A stretch of 64,000 bases of DNA from Termitomyces sp. T153 (GCA_018296165.2 JACKQL020000022.1:744001-808000), one strand, 5' to 3'. Shown: positions 1 through 13,506, numbered from the stretch's first letter. Numbers and translations are program-made. The notes: generated by a model not told the origin, from the letters alone.

Positions 1-385
1 AAGTTCATCATCTATATAGACACAGATGACAATAAAAAGTTCCTGACCATCTGAAGGTATAGTAATAGATGAATCTGGAGGAGACAAAAAACAACCAAAG
101 TATACTGCATGGTCAACTTTACACCTTGTGAGTACATATGATTGAAGTTCTTCCCTAATAACTTTATACCACTTGTGCAAGGCCTGCTTCAGTCCATAAA
201 GTGGACAAAGGACACAATTGACCTTCTTGGGGTCAGATGAAGGAAAACCTGGAATTTGTTTGCAGTAGATCTTGTGAGTCAAGGGAGCATTCAGAAAAGC
301 TGTTTTGAGATCAAAAGTAAATAAGTCCAGGTCATAGAGAGTAGCATATGCCAGTGTAATGTGAATACTAGTCCACATAGAGACA
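1..385 (-). pseudogene. Ty1/copia reverse transcriptase fragment
   Basis: Read on the minus strand, this stretch is open in one frame for about 125 codons and gives the central copia RT. An FDLKTAFLNAPL block (usual form MDVKTAFLNG) comes first, then CPLYGLKQALHKWY, and the active-site box VYIDDEL lies at the very start of the window. The element continues beyond the left edge. Upstream, homology fades near position 385, where TAG codons appear. The DD codons are GAT GAT and hold no CpG, so the catalytic pair has survived. No methionine start lies in it. It is the only copia sequence I found here. The family call is confident; completeness cannot be judged. Confidence 0.85.
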
Positions 386-1566
386 TACATATGTAGTGTA
401 TCCTACATTACAGTGGAGCATGCTTTGGATTGTATCCTATATCACTGGCAGAGTCCACTACACCATAGCAGAATCCCCACAATGTAGTGTGTTATATGGG
501 TGCCATGGAGGCCATACATTGTGCCATATTATACATATCCAGCAGAGTCCTTTGACCAGGATCTGGAGCTGCTAATTACTACCAAGTTCCTTGCAATTAC
601 ATTTAACAGTGACCAGCCCTGCTCAACACTAAAATCTGGTGGTGTCAGTGGACTGGCAGCAGGTCTGGCCACTGGCTATCTCTCATGACCAGCCACTGCT
701 GCTTGTGATGAAATCATTCCTCAGGAACATATCTGCCAAAGCCACTGAGAAGACAGGGGGTGGCCAAAGCTGGTACCACTATTGGCAACAAGCCACTTAA
801 ATGAAAAGTGACATGAAGATCTATTTGAACTGCAGAAATCACAATTAAGAAATAGCAGAAACACAGCATTATGCCAGTTGAACAAAATCAATGGAGAACA
901 CATCATATTGGTCATGGTTTTTTTAGATGCTTGGGAATGCATCAGAATTCTTCATAGAGGATTAGATTTTTTGGAAGGCATCAATCTTCTTTGGCAGCCA
1001 TCAAAATCTCATCAAAGCATTAAATCCTTTGGAAGCTGCAACCTTCTTTGGCAGCCATACTGCTTTTGGACAGTACACATAAATCAACAGAGGCATGTGA
1101 CCCTATTTTTCAAATTCTTGACTTTCAAGTCCTTTTTTGCTCACCACCTGCTGCTCATCTGCTCATTGCTGTCTGCTATGCTATGTCTCCATCCACTGAG
1201 GTCCTTTTCCAACAGCTCTACAACACTGAGAACTCTGTGTTGGTCTTTGCTTTGAGAGGAGACTTGTCAGATCTCCAGGGTAGGGTTAAAGAATTGGTGA
1301 GCAATCCTACTTGTAGGATAATATGCAACACTCACAGATGGTGTTCAAGAAATCTTTGTGGAAGCAAATTTCCTAGGCCAAGGACAAACAACTTGTCCTG
1401 GAGGCTAGGAAAAGCTTTTCCAATGAGGCCCTCTGAATTTTATCAGGCAAGCTGCCAGATGTGAAGGCAATTGAGGAGTTGAAAGAGAAAGGCATGGGCA
1501 TATTTCAAGGAGTCACAGGCAAGGAAGGAAGCCCAGGGGGTCAACAAGGGCCAAGCAGCAGGAGAA
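386..1566. other. No supported gene; local repeat
   Basis: I see no convincing coding frame. An imperfect direct repeat of about 32 bp occurs at 969-1001 and 1027-1058; both copies end in CTTCTTTGGCAGCCAT. Open frames at 878-1464 carry no motif I recognise. The frame at 1048-1464 could be an upstream exon of the decayed gene that follows, but nothing shows this. Confidence 0.4.
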
Positions 1567-3349
1567 GTGGCAGGTCCATGTTCAATGTCAGATCCCTCAC
1601 CTTTGGAAATTTTTAAACAGATTTCAGCAATCAATCTGCTGATGCTGGCAATGAGTCCAGTGTCTCCAGCAGGTCCCTCATCAAAACCTGGTAGAGTATT
1701 GGTCCCAGCCCAACACTGGCTAATCAGAAAGGCTGGGAAAGCACAGATTCCCCAACAAGAATGGAGGAAATACACTGCCCAAACTCCGCCTCATAGTCCT
1801 CCCTCACCCAGCCATTCCAAGTATAAATCAGTCACCTTGGGCAAAGATGATAAGAATGATGAGAATGACAAGAATGATCATTCCAATGACAAGAAACATT
1901 GTCAGGGCAAGATCACACTGTCAATGAGGTTGGAGAAGTACCTCATGACAGCACCTTCATGTGCAGGGGCACAGCTTTACTCCCCTTGCTGATACTGTCA
2001 AAAGAAGGGGCTCCAGTGTGTCAAGACAAAGGGAGGAACCTCATGCAATGCCTGCCAGCTTGTCCTCAAGAAAACATGCAGTCTCACAAGGAATCACAAA
2101 GAAGAGGTCTGGAGGAACAAGGGTAAGAAGGGAAAGAAGGAGAAAAGGCAGAGAAAACCAAAGTCTTCTGAGTATATTGAAGGTAAGTGTTGATTTTGCC
2201 AACTGAAATCATTTACTAACAATGAACAGAACCAACAACATTAGTTGCTGGTCCATTAACAATCTGCCCAGTGGATATGCCAGTGGCCATGGGAAAGGAA
2301 AGGAGAAAGGATTGGACAGATCTGCCAGTGGCCAGCAGAAAGGAAAAGGAGCAAGTGGACCCACCAGAAAGAAAAAGGGCAAGCAGTCAGTGGATCCACT
2401 CTCCTCCACCAAATCCATCAAGGCCATCCTTACATAAGCTATGGTGGAGTTGAACCAACAGCTCAATTTCATCAATGAAGGAATCAAGGTTGTATTAAAA
2501 GAGATGAGGTCAGAGTTTGTGTTAGCTGAGGAGACAAGGTTTACAGAGATGGAGAAGATGCTCCAGCAGTACAATACAATGCTTAGAGCACTCAATGAGC
2601 ACATGGACATCATGTACATGAGTGTTGTGGGCATAACATCTAACCTCAACAGGACAAAGCAGACTGTTGAGGCTCATGCTGAGCATCTCATGCAGAACAA
2701 AGTTGACATTGTTGCTCTCTGGAGCATGGTCAACAACATTCAAAACCAGCTTTAAATCTCATTCCCCTCCATTCAACCAGCCTCCAGCACCAGCAGCTTT
2801 CCACCTGTGCCAGCTCCTACTCTGGCACCCATTGCTGAGGCAAGAGAGCCCAATGATGTCAAGGCTGCCTAGCCCAAGGAGGATGAGAGCAAGATGGACT
2901 GTGCCACCACTGTAGCCACTGCTGTTGATCAGTCTGCCATTGCTGATGACTCTGCTCTCATTGGCAATCCTATTGCTACTGTCACTGACTCCAGTATTCT
3001 TGGTGGGTCTGCTACTGACTCTGTCACTCCCACTGGGCTCACTGCCAGCATCACCAACTCTGCCATTATTACCAGACTGGCAGTCAGCAATGAATCCACT
3101 GTGCTCACTGGTGTTGAATCTGTTTTGGCTGGTCCCATTGCTGCAACTAGGCAATTGATGAATGTGGATACAACAGGCCCAGCACTACCTCATGCTCCAG
3201 ATGAGATTGTGCTACAACACAGCTGCAGCACCTCCCATGCCACATGACTCCCCACCAAACATACCCAGTCCTCCAGTTGTCTAGCAGGTAAGAGAAAGGC
3301 CAATGAAAATGCTAAGGAAGTAGTAGCCAAGAAGATGAAGGAAGCATGA
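1567..3349 (+). pseudogene. Decayed spliced gene: cysteine cluster plus coiled-coil protein
   Basis: Two exons can be followed. The first (about 1567-2181) ends in a cysteine-rich stretch (PC-x-YC, then LQC, then SCNAC, then a KKTCS end) and a basic KKGKKEKRQRK tail. A donor GTAAGT follows at about 2182, with a CTAAC branch-like site and an AG near 2230-2243. The second exon stays in one frame to 3349. It holds a lysine/glycine-rich linker, a coiled-coil segment (2441-2755), a Ser/Thr/Pro/Ala-rich region and a basic KRKANENAKE end. In-frame stops at about 1990, 2435, 2756, 2870 and 3245 break it. Cysteine clusters of this layout recur in repeated basidiomycete proteins of unknown role. The antisense gene at 28.5-30.5 kb has a similar cluster. 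No function is assigned. Confidence 0.55.
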
Positions 3350-3583
3350 AGAGAATGAGGGCCACTGAACTTTATTCACATTTTTTGGGCTTTTTTGAGA
3401 TGTTCCAGCCTAGTTATTACATTGTTATACTTTGTAATACTCAATGAAAATGTATATATACTATTTGATATGAATTGAAATTGTAAGTTCAACTCCTAAA
3501 GCAATATTCTTTGGAATTTTTGACTCCTATAACTACAGTAACTCATTTGTGGTTGCATGAATATGATAGAAATACAATGGCAT

Positions 3584-4500
3584 TGTGGTCTACTGGTACT
3601 GCATTGTTACTTTGTATCAATTTCATGTGGCAGCTGCAGGTTCAATCACTGTAACTGGCAATAGGTCATAACCTCATTTTTTTTTCACCTTTTGTTGAAC
3701 ATGTGCAAGTTGTTTCATTGAACAGGATGCCTAAAATACAATGCTATTACAACAGCAATGTGGTCTACTGGTAGTGTGTTGACACTTTGTCTCAATCCCA
3801 TGTGGCAGCCACAGGTTTGACTCCTGCAGTTGGCAATAATCATTGTGGAATATGGTTTTTGCATTTCAATAAAGGAAGTACATGGCATTTTGTTTATGGT
3901 ATAATAAATATGACAGGATTACAACAGCAACATGGTGTATTGGTACTGTGTTGTCACTTTGTATCAATGTTATGTGGCAGCCACAGGTTCAACTCCTGTA
4001 ACTGCCAATGTCACAATCTTGTTTGTATTTTTGATCTTGGTACTGCATTGACACTTTGTACTTTTACATCACACATCTCATACTGCATGGTCACTGAACC
4101 AAACACAGTTCTCTGCTGTAGTGGAATTGTGTTTGAAGCTTGTTAGTCTTCCATCCCCCATGCCTCTGGGTGTGACCCCCAATGTTTGCATTATTGATCA
4201 TATTCCATGACACTTTTTCATCACATGTCTATGGTCTAGTGAAAATGGCTTTCAAACTTTGAAGTCTTCCATCACTCTGATCAATGTATTGTATTGATTG
4301 CAGGTTTGACTCCTGTAGCTGGCAATGTCCATGCATGATATGGTGTAAATTTTTTGACAAACAATCATTTTTGATTGCATGTGTTTAACATCTCCTATGG
4401 TGTAGTTGAGTTCCTGTTGAAGCTTCAAAGCTTTCCATACCAGCAGGTTCTGGGTTTGACCCCCTGTTCTTGCATTGTCTATCATGTTCCATGCCAATTT
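3584..4500 (+). repeat. Array of tRNA-derived SINE-like units (plus strand)
   Basis: At least three units repeat with a period of about 172-175 bp. Each has an A-box-like TGGTCTACTGGTA (about 3586, 3761 and a variant at 3933) and, some 40 bp later, a T-arm such as CAGGTTTGACTCCTG (3812-3826) or CAGGTTCAACTCCTG (3984-3998). Further T-arm-like sequences lie near 4170, 4303 and 4450, the last two tied to a TATGGTCTAG or TATGGTGTAG A-box. Stems of the T-arm pair well, but no complete cloverleaf with a credible anticodon arm is present, so I treat these as SINE or tRNA pseudogene copies. The canonical TTCGA of box B is always TTTGA, TTCAA or TGTGA. The 234 bp before the array hold nothing recognisable. 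Confidence 0.6.
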
Positions 4501-4839
4501 TTTTTCTTTTTGTTTAACATCTGCAAAGTTTTTTGTTGAACCTTATTGGAGCTACTGAGCATTTCTGAAATAACAATATGTACAAGCAGAAAGGTGGCAC
4601 CATTAGAAAGTCCTACTGGAAGTAGTGCTGGATATATCTGTCAAGAGCAACAGAAAATGAAATCTCCCAGAATCTACAGTCCATCAATGATGCTGGGCTA
4701 TTTGAGCAGAATGAAATCCACCAGAATATGCAGTCCATCAATGATGCCAGGCTGTTTGAACAGATTTGTTGTGAGTACTACTTCTTGTTGGAGTTGTAGA
4801 TCCCTAGATGTAATGAGCTGCATCCTCTTTCAATCTCTC

Positions 4840-7080
4840 TGCTTGAGATCTTTGTCTCTTTGAGATGAGTGGTAGCAAGTCAGGTGATGCCTTGTGCTTC
4901 TGACATGCCAGTTGATAAGATGGCTCCTCTGTTTCTGTTTCATGTGTGTCATCTTCCTAGTTGAGAATTTCAAAAACAGATTTAGGAACTGCATAATGAG
5001 GAGACCCATCTGCTGGGCCATTGATTGGAGTTACTAGGTTATTCTATTCTCTTTGCCATAGCTGTTGTATAGTGAGATTGTTAACAATCTCAAGACTGAT
5101 TTGGAGATTGGACACAGGTGCAGTGCTAGGTTTGCTGGATGGATCTGGTTCTACAGCACTGGCATTGCTGACCAGATTGCCTGATGGATCTGGTTGGCTT
5201 ACAATGCTAGGTTTGCTAGACAGATTGGGTTGGCCTGTAATGCCAAGAGTGCCAGTGGGTTTGCTGGCCAGGACTGGGGGGCCTACCATGCTGGATTTTC
5301 TGGCCAGAGAATTTCCTGCCATATCACCACTGGATAACCCAACATGCTTTTGTTTCTTCTGATGTTCTCCTCTCTTTTGAGCTGCCTTATAGGACACTGC
5401 AGCAGCAGCCCTCTTTTCATGGTCAGCACAAGTGCCATACTCAGTAGGAACTCTGTCCTTATTCTTGTTGACCTAAACCTTCCATGAGAAGGTATCACTG
5501 GATCCATGTTCTTTCTGATGATCTCCAGAACTTCAGAAGGCACAACAGCTCTGACTGACCAAGATTGTGGGGATCCTTGAATTCCAGTAATTTAGGAAGA
5601 TATCTTGAATTAATAAATTTGGTACAATTCAACCACACAGCATTGTATGAAGCAAATTTGTAACAGAAGCCTGAGGCAATTTCTGAAAATTTTTCAGTGA
5701 GAAAGATTGAAAGAACCAGGACAACCAATTTACTATAATGATTGTTCAAGTAGTCCCAGAGGAGCATTTCCAATTCTGGCCAGGTTTGGACCATGTTGCT
5801 TGGTGGAGGTGGTAGTATTGGGAAACCATCACTGTCTTGCTCAAGAGCAAGATTAGGACAGGTCAAAACAGAAGGAGTAGTGTCCTGTTGCAAGGTGTTG
5901 TTTGTTGCTCTATGTGTGCCCAGCAGAGCAGACATGTAGTCCACCATCTTCTGTTTGAAGTCACCTACAAAGTCAGGAAACATATTTTCAAATGAATACT
6001 GGTTGGTCTGTGTCAAGTGAGACATATTGTCATGTTTACAAGTACAATATGGTTAAAAAAAATTCAAATCTGGCATAACATGCACCTACACCCTAAGAGT
6101 CATGCCTTCTTCTGCAATCCATCTCACAACAGTCCAGCTCAACATGCCCATCTCCTTAAAACAAAGAATGTCTGCATCATCAACCCATTTCATACCATAT
6201 TTGTCTGCCTTTCTAAAAAAAACATTAGAACAGATCATGAGACAGATAGCAGATACTGGAGGCTGGAGCAGATGGGAGACCAACAGCTCTACATTGAATG
6301 GAAGTGAGGATTGGACAGCAGGCACTAGATAGCAGATAGCCAGTGGGTTGAGAAGCAATATGATGACTTTGGAACAAAAAAAAAGACTACTCACTTGTGC
6401 TGGAATTCTGGCAGATTTCCTTTCTTGCTCCACTGAGCAGCTGTCCTCTATAAGCAGTTTTCCTCCTCTGGACTTAGCCAATTCATAACATTTTTCACAG
6501 CCACATTGTACTGTGAAAATGCCTCTAGTCATGAGCTGTCAAGTTCCTCAACACCCAGCAAGTTTTTTATCTCCTGATTAATCTCCTTTGACATTGTTTG
6601 CTGGACCATGTCCCTGACAGAAATTTGCATGAGTGCCCTTAGATCTTTATGTTGGTTATATGTTCTCCAGGAATTTTTTATGTAGTTTCCAACTTACTGG
6701 AAGGCATTAGAAGTCTGGATTTAGCAAATGTAAATGGGTACTCACCTTGATTTTCTCTGCCCACTCTTCTCCAGTTTCTGGTGCTGTTCCCTTACTGGCC
6801 CAGTAGTTGAAAATATCAGTGAGGATTTTATCTTTTAAGATGGTAGTTCTAGCCTGACAATTTGGCTCTTGTCAGTACATTTCCTTATATGGTTTAAAAA
6901 TTGCCCTCTCATCCACAGTGAAGAGTGGTTCTGTTTGTCTTTTTCTCAGAGAAAATATTTGTCCTGGTGCCTGGCAGACATTGGGTATGGGCTCATTGGA
7001 CAAGGACATTTTGTAGGCCCATTTGTTAAATTCAATTTTTGTCAAACACTGAATCACATGATCTTTCACCCACATGAAAA
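4840..7080 (-). pseudogene. Decayed multi-exon gene of unknown function
   Basis: Read from right to left. A first exon (about 7080-6752) ends EEWAEKIK before a donor GTGAGT. A second (about 6690-6400) contains WLSPEEEN, a TAG stop and KKGNLPEFQHK before another GTGAGT. A third (6025-5495) contains LLWDYLNNHY followed by YLPKLLEFKDP. A low-complexity tail rich in SSKPS and SNLVS runs to about 5044. Exon boundaries are approximate and the frame changes near 5500. From memory this order (short helical exons, a DYL-x-HY box, a YLPK box, a Lys/Pro tail) resembles a lineage-specific repeated basidiomycete protein of unknown function. It lies head to head with the KDZ fossil. No catalytic motif is visible. 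Confidence 0.45.
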
Positions 7081-7740
7081 AAATTTCACAGAGAATGCAC
7101 CAGAGCCAGTGTCTGCCTGCCAGAGCAGATGAAGGCTGGCTGGGAAGGTTTATCTCTCTGTGTCAGAAAACTATCTGTCTCTTCATTAAATTGTCTTGCA
7201 CCAATTGAAGAATGTCTATAGATGGCCTACCAAATCAGATGACCTACTGGATCAAATGTCTGTTCAGCAGACTGGACATTGGCTGGCAGTCCACAAGTTC
7301 CACCAATTCAATCAAATTATCTTGTACAAGTCTTGCTAATTATTTCCTCACCTACTAAGGGGCACATAGATTTCAGATAACCTTGAAGAACTACACCAGC
7401 TGTGAGGAAATCCAATTTGTTGCTACTTTAGCCTAGTGCATATCACTTGAGGGAAATTTTCACAACAAAATTTTCTTTGAGAATACCTAATGTTGTGGAA
7501 GGATTGCTGATATTGATCATTAGCAATGGTGATGCCATGATTGCATTAGTTCAAGACTTTTTTGTTGTAGGTGTTTATGTCAAACACACCAGTCCAACCC
7601 ACTTCACCAACCAGAGATATGGAATGGCAAATATTTCCAGCCCATAAACTTATCTGATGCTGGTGGCTATTTCTATGTTTCCCACCATGCAATTCACAAT
7701 TGCCATGGTGGCATGACTTGGGTGAAAGTTCTTAAGGACT
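7081..7740. other. Spacer without supported gene
   Basis: No motif-bearing frame was found. A 66-codon open frame at 7447-7647 (plus) could be a 5' remnant of the KDZ transcription unit that follows, but it shows nothing diagnostic. Confidence 0.35.
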
Positions 7741-10700
7741 ATGAACAAAAAAATGACATTAAAGAGCAAGACTTCCTACAAGCCATACAGAGTATGTCAA
7801 CATTGTCATGGTGTTATCAGGCATGCTGAAATTACTAATACAGGTCATGATGAACCAATTGATATCAATGTAGAAACAGGGATTGATAGAAACATGTTTC
7901 TGGCACTGGATCCACCAGTAGAAATGCAGCTTTTATCAAGTAATCTGTCCCCAGAAATGCAGTTTTTAGCAGTGGATCTGTTTCACAGGGTGGCAGATCC
8001 ACTTTCCAATCAGTTTCTGCAGCAGGAGCAATGGTTTTTGTCAGCGAATTCCATGGATCTGGGGTCAAATCCATCAAATGTCTCTATGCCTACCTCACAT
8101 GCCAAAATTCTGGCTAGAATTCAGATACTAGAGGAGGAGCAACAGGAATTAGAGGACAATGACACCAACTGCCATTAGAACAAGTACCAATGAAGATGTT
8201 CCTTCACATGGACCACAAGAAATGAAGGAAAATCATACTGCTCATTTTGATGGACTTCCTTCCTCTGCAGCCATTGCTGGTTTCAATCTGCCATCTGCAT
8301 ATGGGTGCCATATCAAGAGAATTGATTGTTTTGGAAGCCCAGTTGCATGCATTGTACACACAACTGGTGTGCACTACATCAGTGTTGATGCATGCAAGTG
8401 TTCTGGCTAAGATGTCTGAGTCAAGGATGTCATTCACTCCCAGCTGATTCCCAGCACATTTGACTGGACAAGAACATATTTTACAACAGCCATTCTGGAA
8501 TTTTCATCTGACTAATTTAGAGTGCAAAGCCTCTGCTTATCAATCAGTATTGGCAGAAGCTTGTGAGGATTACTTCATTAATTGCTTCTTCAGGTGAAGT
8601 AGATAACCTTTATCATGAATTACAATGACTTTCCCATTTATGGCACTGGTTAAAAACATTGAAATGGGCAGGTTTTGGGCATGATCAGACAAAAGAACCA
8701 ATGGCACCAGAGCATGGTGAACTTGCAATATTCTGTCCCTCTTGCCCTCAACCAGGAGTGAATATTCTGTCAAACTGAGAAGAAGATCCAGTTCAGTGGA
8801 AGTTCAATTGCTCATTGATGATGGGTGGAAACTTCAAGGCAGATCATGTCTGTCATCATAATCCTGCTTGGGATGTATGGCATTTCAAAGAAGGTGGAAT
8901 GATGTCCAGGAGGAATGAACTTGATGAATATCTTAAATTTGCAAAGAATAGGCTGATGGTGAGTTTTTTCTCAGATTGCTAACATGTGCTATTATTGATT
9001 GACTATTTATGTTTGCATCCAAATTGCCCTTGTCTGCTGTCTGCTATTAACCTCCACTCTAGCTATTAACTTGATCCAAATGCCCTATCTGATATCTGCC
9101 ATTTGCTGTCCCCTATTAACCTCCACTCTGGCCATCTGGTGGGTCCATTGCCAGGGAGCTCCTTGTGAAAACACATTCAAGGCCATCCAAAAGGCACTTT
9201 TATTGAACAAATAATGCAACATTACTGGAGTTGTTGCAACAACATGCACCTGCCATGGCTGCTTTGCTCCCAACAGTGTAACAAACTTAACCTGTGGTGA
9301 AGGCCAAGTGTATACATACTTTTCCATCACATGTGTGCTAAAGACAACCAACATGGAATCTATTAAGCATCTCTTGCTGGTATATGACATAGCATGCCAG
9401 TGGTGTGTCAAGTTTTTTGAATGATTAGCAGAGGCAGGGGAAGTTTTACCAGATAATCTACTGGTTGACTATGCAATTGGTCTTCTTCATGTCCATGGCC
9501 ACAAAGAAAATTGCTTTTTCCACTTTGCCCCATCATTTATTCCAGGAGTTGGCCACATTGCTGGGGAGATAATTGAAAGTCTTTGGTCTACTCTCAATGA
9601 AGTTTCACAGATGGCATAAACTGCTACTCTTGCATGTCAGGTAGAAATCCTTGACAATCATATATGTGACTCCAATTGGAGGAAGTTACTTGATACAGTT
9701 CCTTGCCTATGCCAAAAATACTTGACAGCCATTGAGATGAGTGAGGCTGCTGTTCATTATTTTGCTGAATAGTCCATGGGAATCTCAGCAGAACTGATAT
9801 CAAGCTGGGAGGCTGAGATCACCATTGCTGAAAGTCTGAGGGACCAAGACAAAAAGGCAATGGACATCCTTAAGGCTTGGACCATAGGCCTCCAAGCAAG
9901 ACATTGTGGTAATCTGGCAGACACAAGATAGAAAGCTGGAGGCCAGATGCCAGATACTGATACATTCTGGATCCAACTTGCACTTGACATTGAAGAATGG
10001 CAGTGAGTCAAACCCAGATGGTTTCACCACTGTTACACTCAGTGTTATATCAGGATTGCATTACAAGACCATGTACATCAGATGAGTCAGCAGGCATGGG
10101 AGGATGAACAACAAAAGGTTGAAGCAGACAAATAATTCTTAAGGGTTCAACTGAATGTCCTAGCTGCTTCCCAAGCCAAGCATGGTTATTCTTCCAATTC
10201 ACAAAGGACTATACCACTCAAGGTGGATGAGATTCTTGGTGCATTTGATGAAGAAACATCAGAAGATAATGAAGCATTGCCATATCCAGTGGCAAATTTG
10301 CTGGCTGGACCAGATCTGCTGTTGGAACAGGATTCCACTGCACCAGAAGACTTTAAAATATCTTTGCCATCAACAACTGCTGGTAATTGCTCAGAACTCT
10401 CCAGTATTGAAAGGCAATTGCATTTGCTTCAAATCAAAAGGCATATTCCAGCACTCTGAGAGCTCATTGCCAAAAAATCTTTCATGTATTCTCATGTTGT
10501 TAAAGTTGCTCCAAGCAAAAGTGTCAAACCTCAAGCCAGGGCATCAATTGACAAAATTACAGCAGCCAGTCCCATCAAAGCCAGGGCCTATGGAAAATGT
10601 TGCAGTGCTTTTATGCAATTAGGCATAGATTTCACATTTGACAAAAAAATATCATGTTCTGCAGAAAGTGGATCTTGTAGCAAGCACAGCTATACATGAA

Positions 10701-11150
10701 CCAAATATTCCTGGATTATCAAGAATAAAGGTTTCTTGGATATGGCAAGCTAATCTGGATACAGAAAATGACCCTGAAACTCTCTGTGAATGTAAGTTGC
10801 TTTCTGCTCAGATATCCATTGTATCATTCTCAATCTGCCTGCCAATTCTGTTCATTCACCATATTTGTTCATTTGTTAATGTGTTGGCCCACTTTCCTCT
10901 TCAATTTGCTGGTATCAAATTCATAACCAATCCCACCAGTCCATCAGGTGCACTACCTCCATGCAAGAGCACAACAAAACAGATGGACAGAAGAATGTCA
11001 GCTTGTGACCAGTGAAATGGAATGGACTGTTTGCTATTTCCTTAAACAGGCAGAAATCTGGTCCAAGAGGAGCATGTCAGCCAAGAAAAAAGGCCTCCAA
11101 GCCTATGCTGACAAAAAGGTGGTCATGTAGCATGAACTGAGTTCTTTGGC
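7741..11150 (+). pseudogene. KDZ (Kyakuja-Dileera-Zisupton) transposase fossil with CxC motif
   Basis: The plus strand gives, in order: an N-terminal frame (7741-8178); a CxC cysteine cluster, HYISVDACKCSG (about 8371-8410); a box GELAIFCPSCPQPGVN with NFKADH near 8700-8850; a region with a GTGAGT donor at about 8959 and a repeated TATTAACCTCCACTCT motif (9046, 9114), probably an intron; then the transposase core. The core reads YDIACQWCVKFFE (about 9379), HVHGHKENCFF and FIPGVGH-x-AGEIIESLW (9488-9600), which match the KDZ catalytic region. A helical C-terminus continues to about 11150. In-frame stops after KFFE, QMA, YFAE, ADTR and EEWQ, plus frame changes, show it is dead. The TGA after KFFE fits a former CGA. 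KDZ transposons are large and common in agaricomycetes. Confidence 0.75.
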
Positions 11151-11474
11151 AACTCATAAGTCCAGAAGGGTATATAATGATTTTACACCTCCTCAAAAGG
11201 CAACAACACCTTTGTAATGGAGAGTGCAATGGGATGAACAAATGGCTGATTATGCCATATATACCAGATTCACCATGCACATCATATTCACCATGCCAGA
11301 TTTGCTATGCACATCATATCTGCCATGCCAACCAGAACCACCATTTCCATAGTGGATTTGCAACCTTACTACTTTGGGACAATGTCATGTGTAGTCTACA
11401 TTGTTGATTCTGCTGCTGTAAAAGACCTACTTTCCCCAACTACTAGCTTATAACTGTGTCAAATCCGTATAGCT
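11151..11474. other. Spacer with short repeats
   Basis: No gene is visible. The motif GCACATCATATCTGCCATGCC and variants recur at about 11277-11330, a small degenerate tandem repeat. Confidence 0.35.
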
Positions 11475-13506
11475 TTGCACTCTTACATGGCCTCTACTGC
11501 TACTCTACAAACCCAAGCCTCAGTTGAGCAATGGTCACTGGTTCTCCAAAAACTGATATTTTATGTTGAATCATGGGTGTGTGCAGCACTTGCCACTTAT
11601 GGCAACCTTGGGGAACACAAGGATTATAGGTGGATGTTACAACACCTGGATAAAGAATTGGTAAGGTGTCTTGGATTGCAATGTAGTTGATCTGATATCT
11701 GGGCCAGAACTATATTCTCCTATATCTGGGTATAGCAGCATTAAACAACATTAAATACAATGTTCCAGGCCTCATCATGTGTCTGAGCCATTGGTACTCT
11801 CTGGCAGACAGAGATGACATCCCTCAAGAAGTCTAGGAGTCCTTTTAGGCATGGACAGTTCCCACTCATCCAGGTCAAGTTCTACATTGGTATGGCTGTG
11901 ATTGGTGGAGCTATATAGGTATTGAGACCTAGCACCTAACTGATGAGACTGCCAAGGGTAATCTCCTCATCCATTAAAATGCAACTCATGATGAAGGATT
12001 GTCAAGCCAAAGCAGTGTCCACCAGGCCCTCTTGGCTCTAGACAAGTTCTGATCAGCAGCTGGACCAAAATTCCCATTGACAGCAAACAACATAATCCAT
12101 CAATTTTCAAGTCTGTCTGCCAGACCTGGCTCTGCTCACCTCTTCAGTGCCAATTCTATTGTGCCATTACACTTAGAAGAACTCACTGGTATTGACTCAA
12201 TCACCAATTTCATGAGTAGCAATGGTGCAATACTATCTAACTGTGCCTCTCCAACTTCTGTGCCTGAGACTCAATCACCTGCATGGCCTCCATCAATGCT
12301 TGACAAGGCTATTGATCCTCCCAATCCATGCCATCCATTTCACCACCTCTTCCTTAAAAGTAGGAAGAATCCTGGGCACATCTATTACCCTACAATGAAA
12401 TCATCCACTATTCAAGCACAAGCACAGTCTCAATCACTTTCCCATCCCATTTCTCTTGTTCAAAAGAGCTTCTTCTCACTGGCACCAAGTGATGAGGAAT
12501 GGATGGATGTTGAGAATCCATTGTTTGATGATCCAGACCTCAGAGGTATGACTTTTGAGCCATACCAGTTCAACAACATTCCACCTCAGTTTCAAGTTGA
12601 AAAAAATGGATCAGATGAGGAACACATCCCAGCACTCTTCATTGCATCAAACAATGGGTAAGACAGCAGAGAGGAGCTGGATGACAGCAGGCTTCCTTCT
12701 CTGTTTATGGCAACAGATAATGAGTCTGACAACAGTGACAGGGCTGACAGCAGAGGTGAACCAGATGATGGCAGGTTTCCTCCTATATCTGACAATGGCA
12801 ATGTACTGAGGGATGATAGTCTTCCTCCCCTTTTCATTGCATTGGATGCCAGATCTAACAATGGAACTTCAATTGCCAGATCTGGAGATAATGTACTGGC
12901 AAATATAATGTACATCCACATAGCAGACCAACCTGCTAGAGAGATCCCCCCCCCTCATCATTCCACCAGGACTATCACCAAGTTCTGCAATGGATAGTGA
13001 TTCTGCACCATCTCTATTCATTCCAGATCACAATTCACATCTGTCAGACAGTGACTTTGCAATGGATACTGAACATGGACCAGCCTGTTTGACTCCACCA
13101 GATGATGAAAGTTCATCTGGTACTCCTCCAATTCCTCAGGGGAATGATGTGGAAGAGTGGAAAGAATATAATGAAAGAGTAACACCATATGAGGACAAGA
13201 GATGCATTGAGATGCTGTATCAGAAACATGAGTCAATCTGCATCATTTACCTGGCAGACCTAATTGTTTCTGACAGAACAAGCTTTCCAGCAAGCAAGAG
13301 ATCATGGTGGATGTAGGCCTGTTAGCCCTTTCACCCCAGCTGACTTTGCTGACATTTCTGATGTTCTCTCAGAAACTTCAACTTCATCAAGCATGACATC
13401 AAGTATTGTAGAAACCGTTCCAGAGGATCCATATACACCACTTGACTTTGAGTATATAAGCAACACTGGTTTCTTCTTAGATTTGGAATCAGAACTTGGA
13501 GGATAG
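11475..13506 (+). pseudogene. Decayed acidic low-complexity protein, unknown
   Basis: A short frame (11475-11690) is followed by a longer one that can be traced from about 11830 through 12077-12661 and on to 12997 with only stop codons between. The earlier part contains PTHPGQVLHWYG. Later come Ser/Pro-rich sequence and imperfect repeats of a motif like LP-x-LFIA-x-D with acidic linkers (SDEEHIPALF, DDSRLPSLF, DDSLPPLF). A further acidic Ser/Thr-rich segment (13264-13506) follows in another frame. It lies downstream of, and on the same strand as, the KDZ fossil and could be a passenger of that element. I do not recognise the family, and the exon structure is unresolved. Confidence 0.35.

Noticed and set aside
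878..1464. Two overlapping plus-strand frames as a gene
   Set aside because: No motif, no splice support, and adjacent frames are equally open.
3584..4500. Functional tRNA genes
   Set aside because: T-arms and A-boxes are recognisable but no full cloverleaf with an anticodon arm forms, and units are in tandem with shared flanks.
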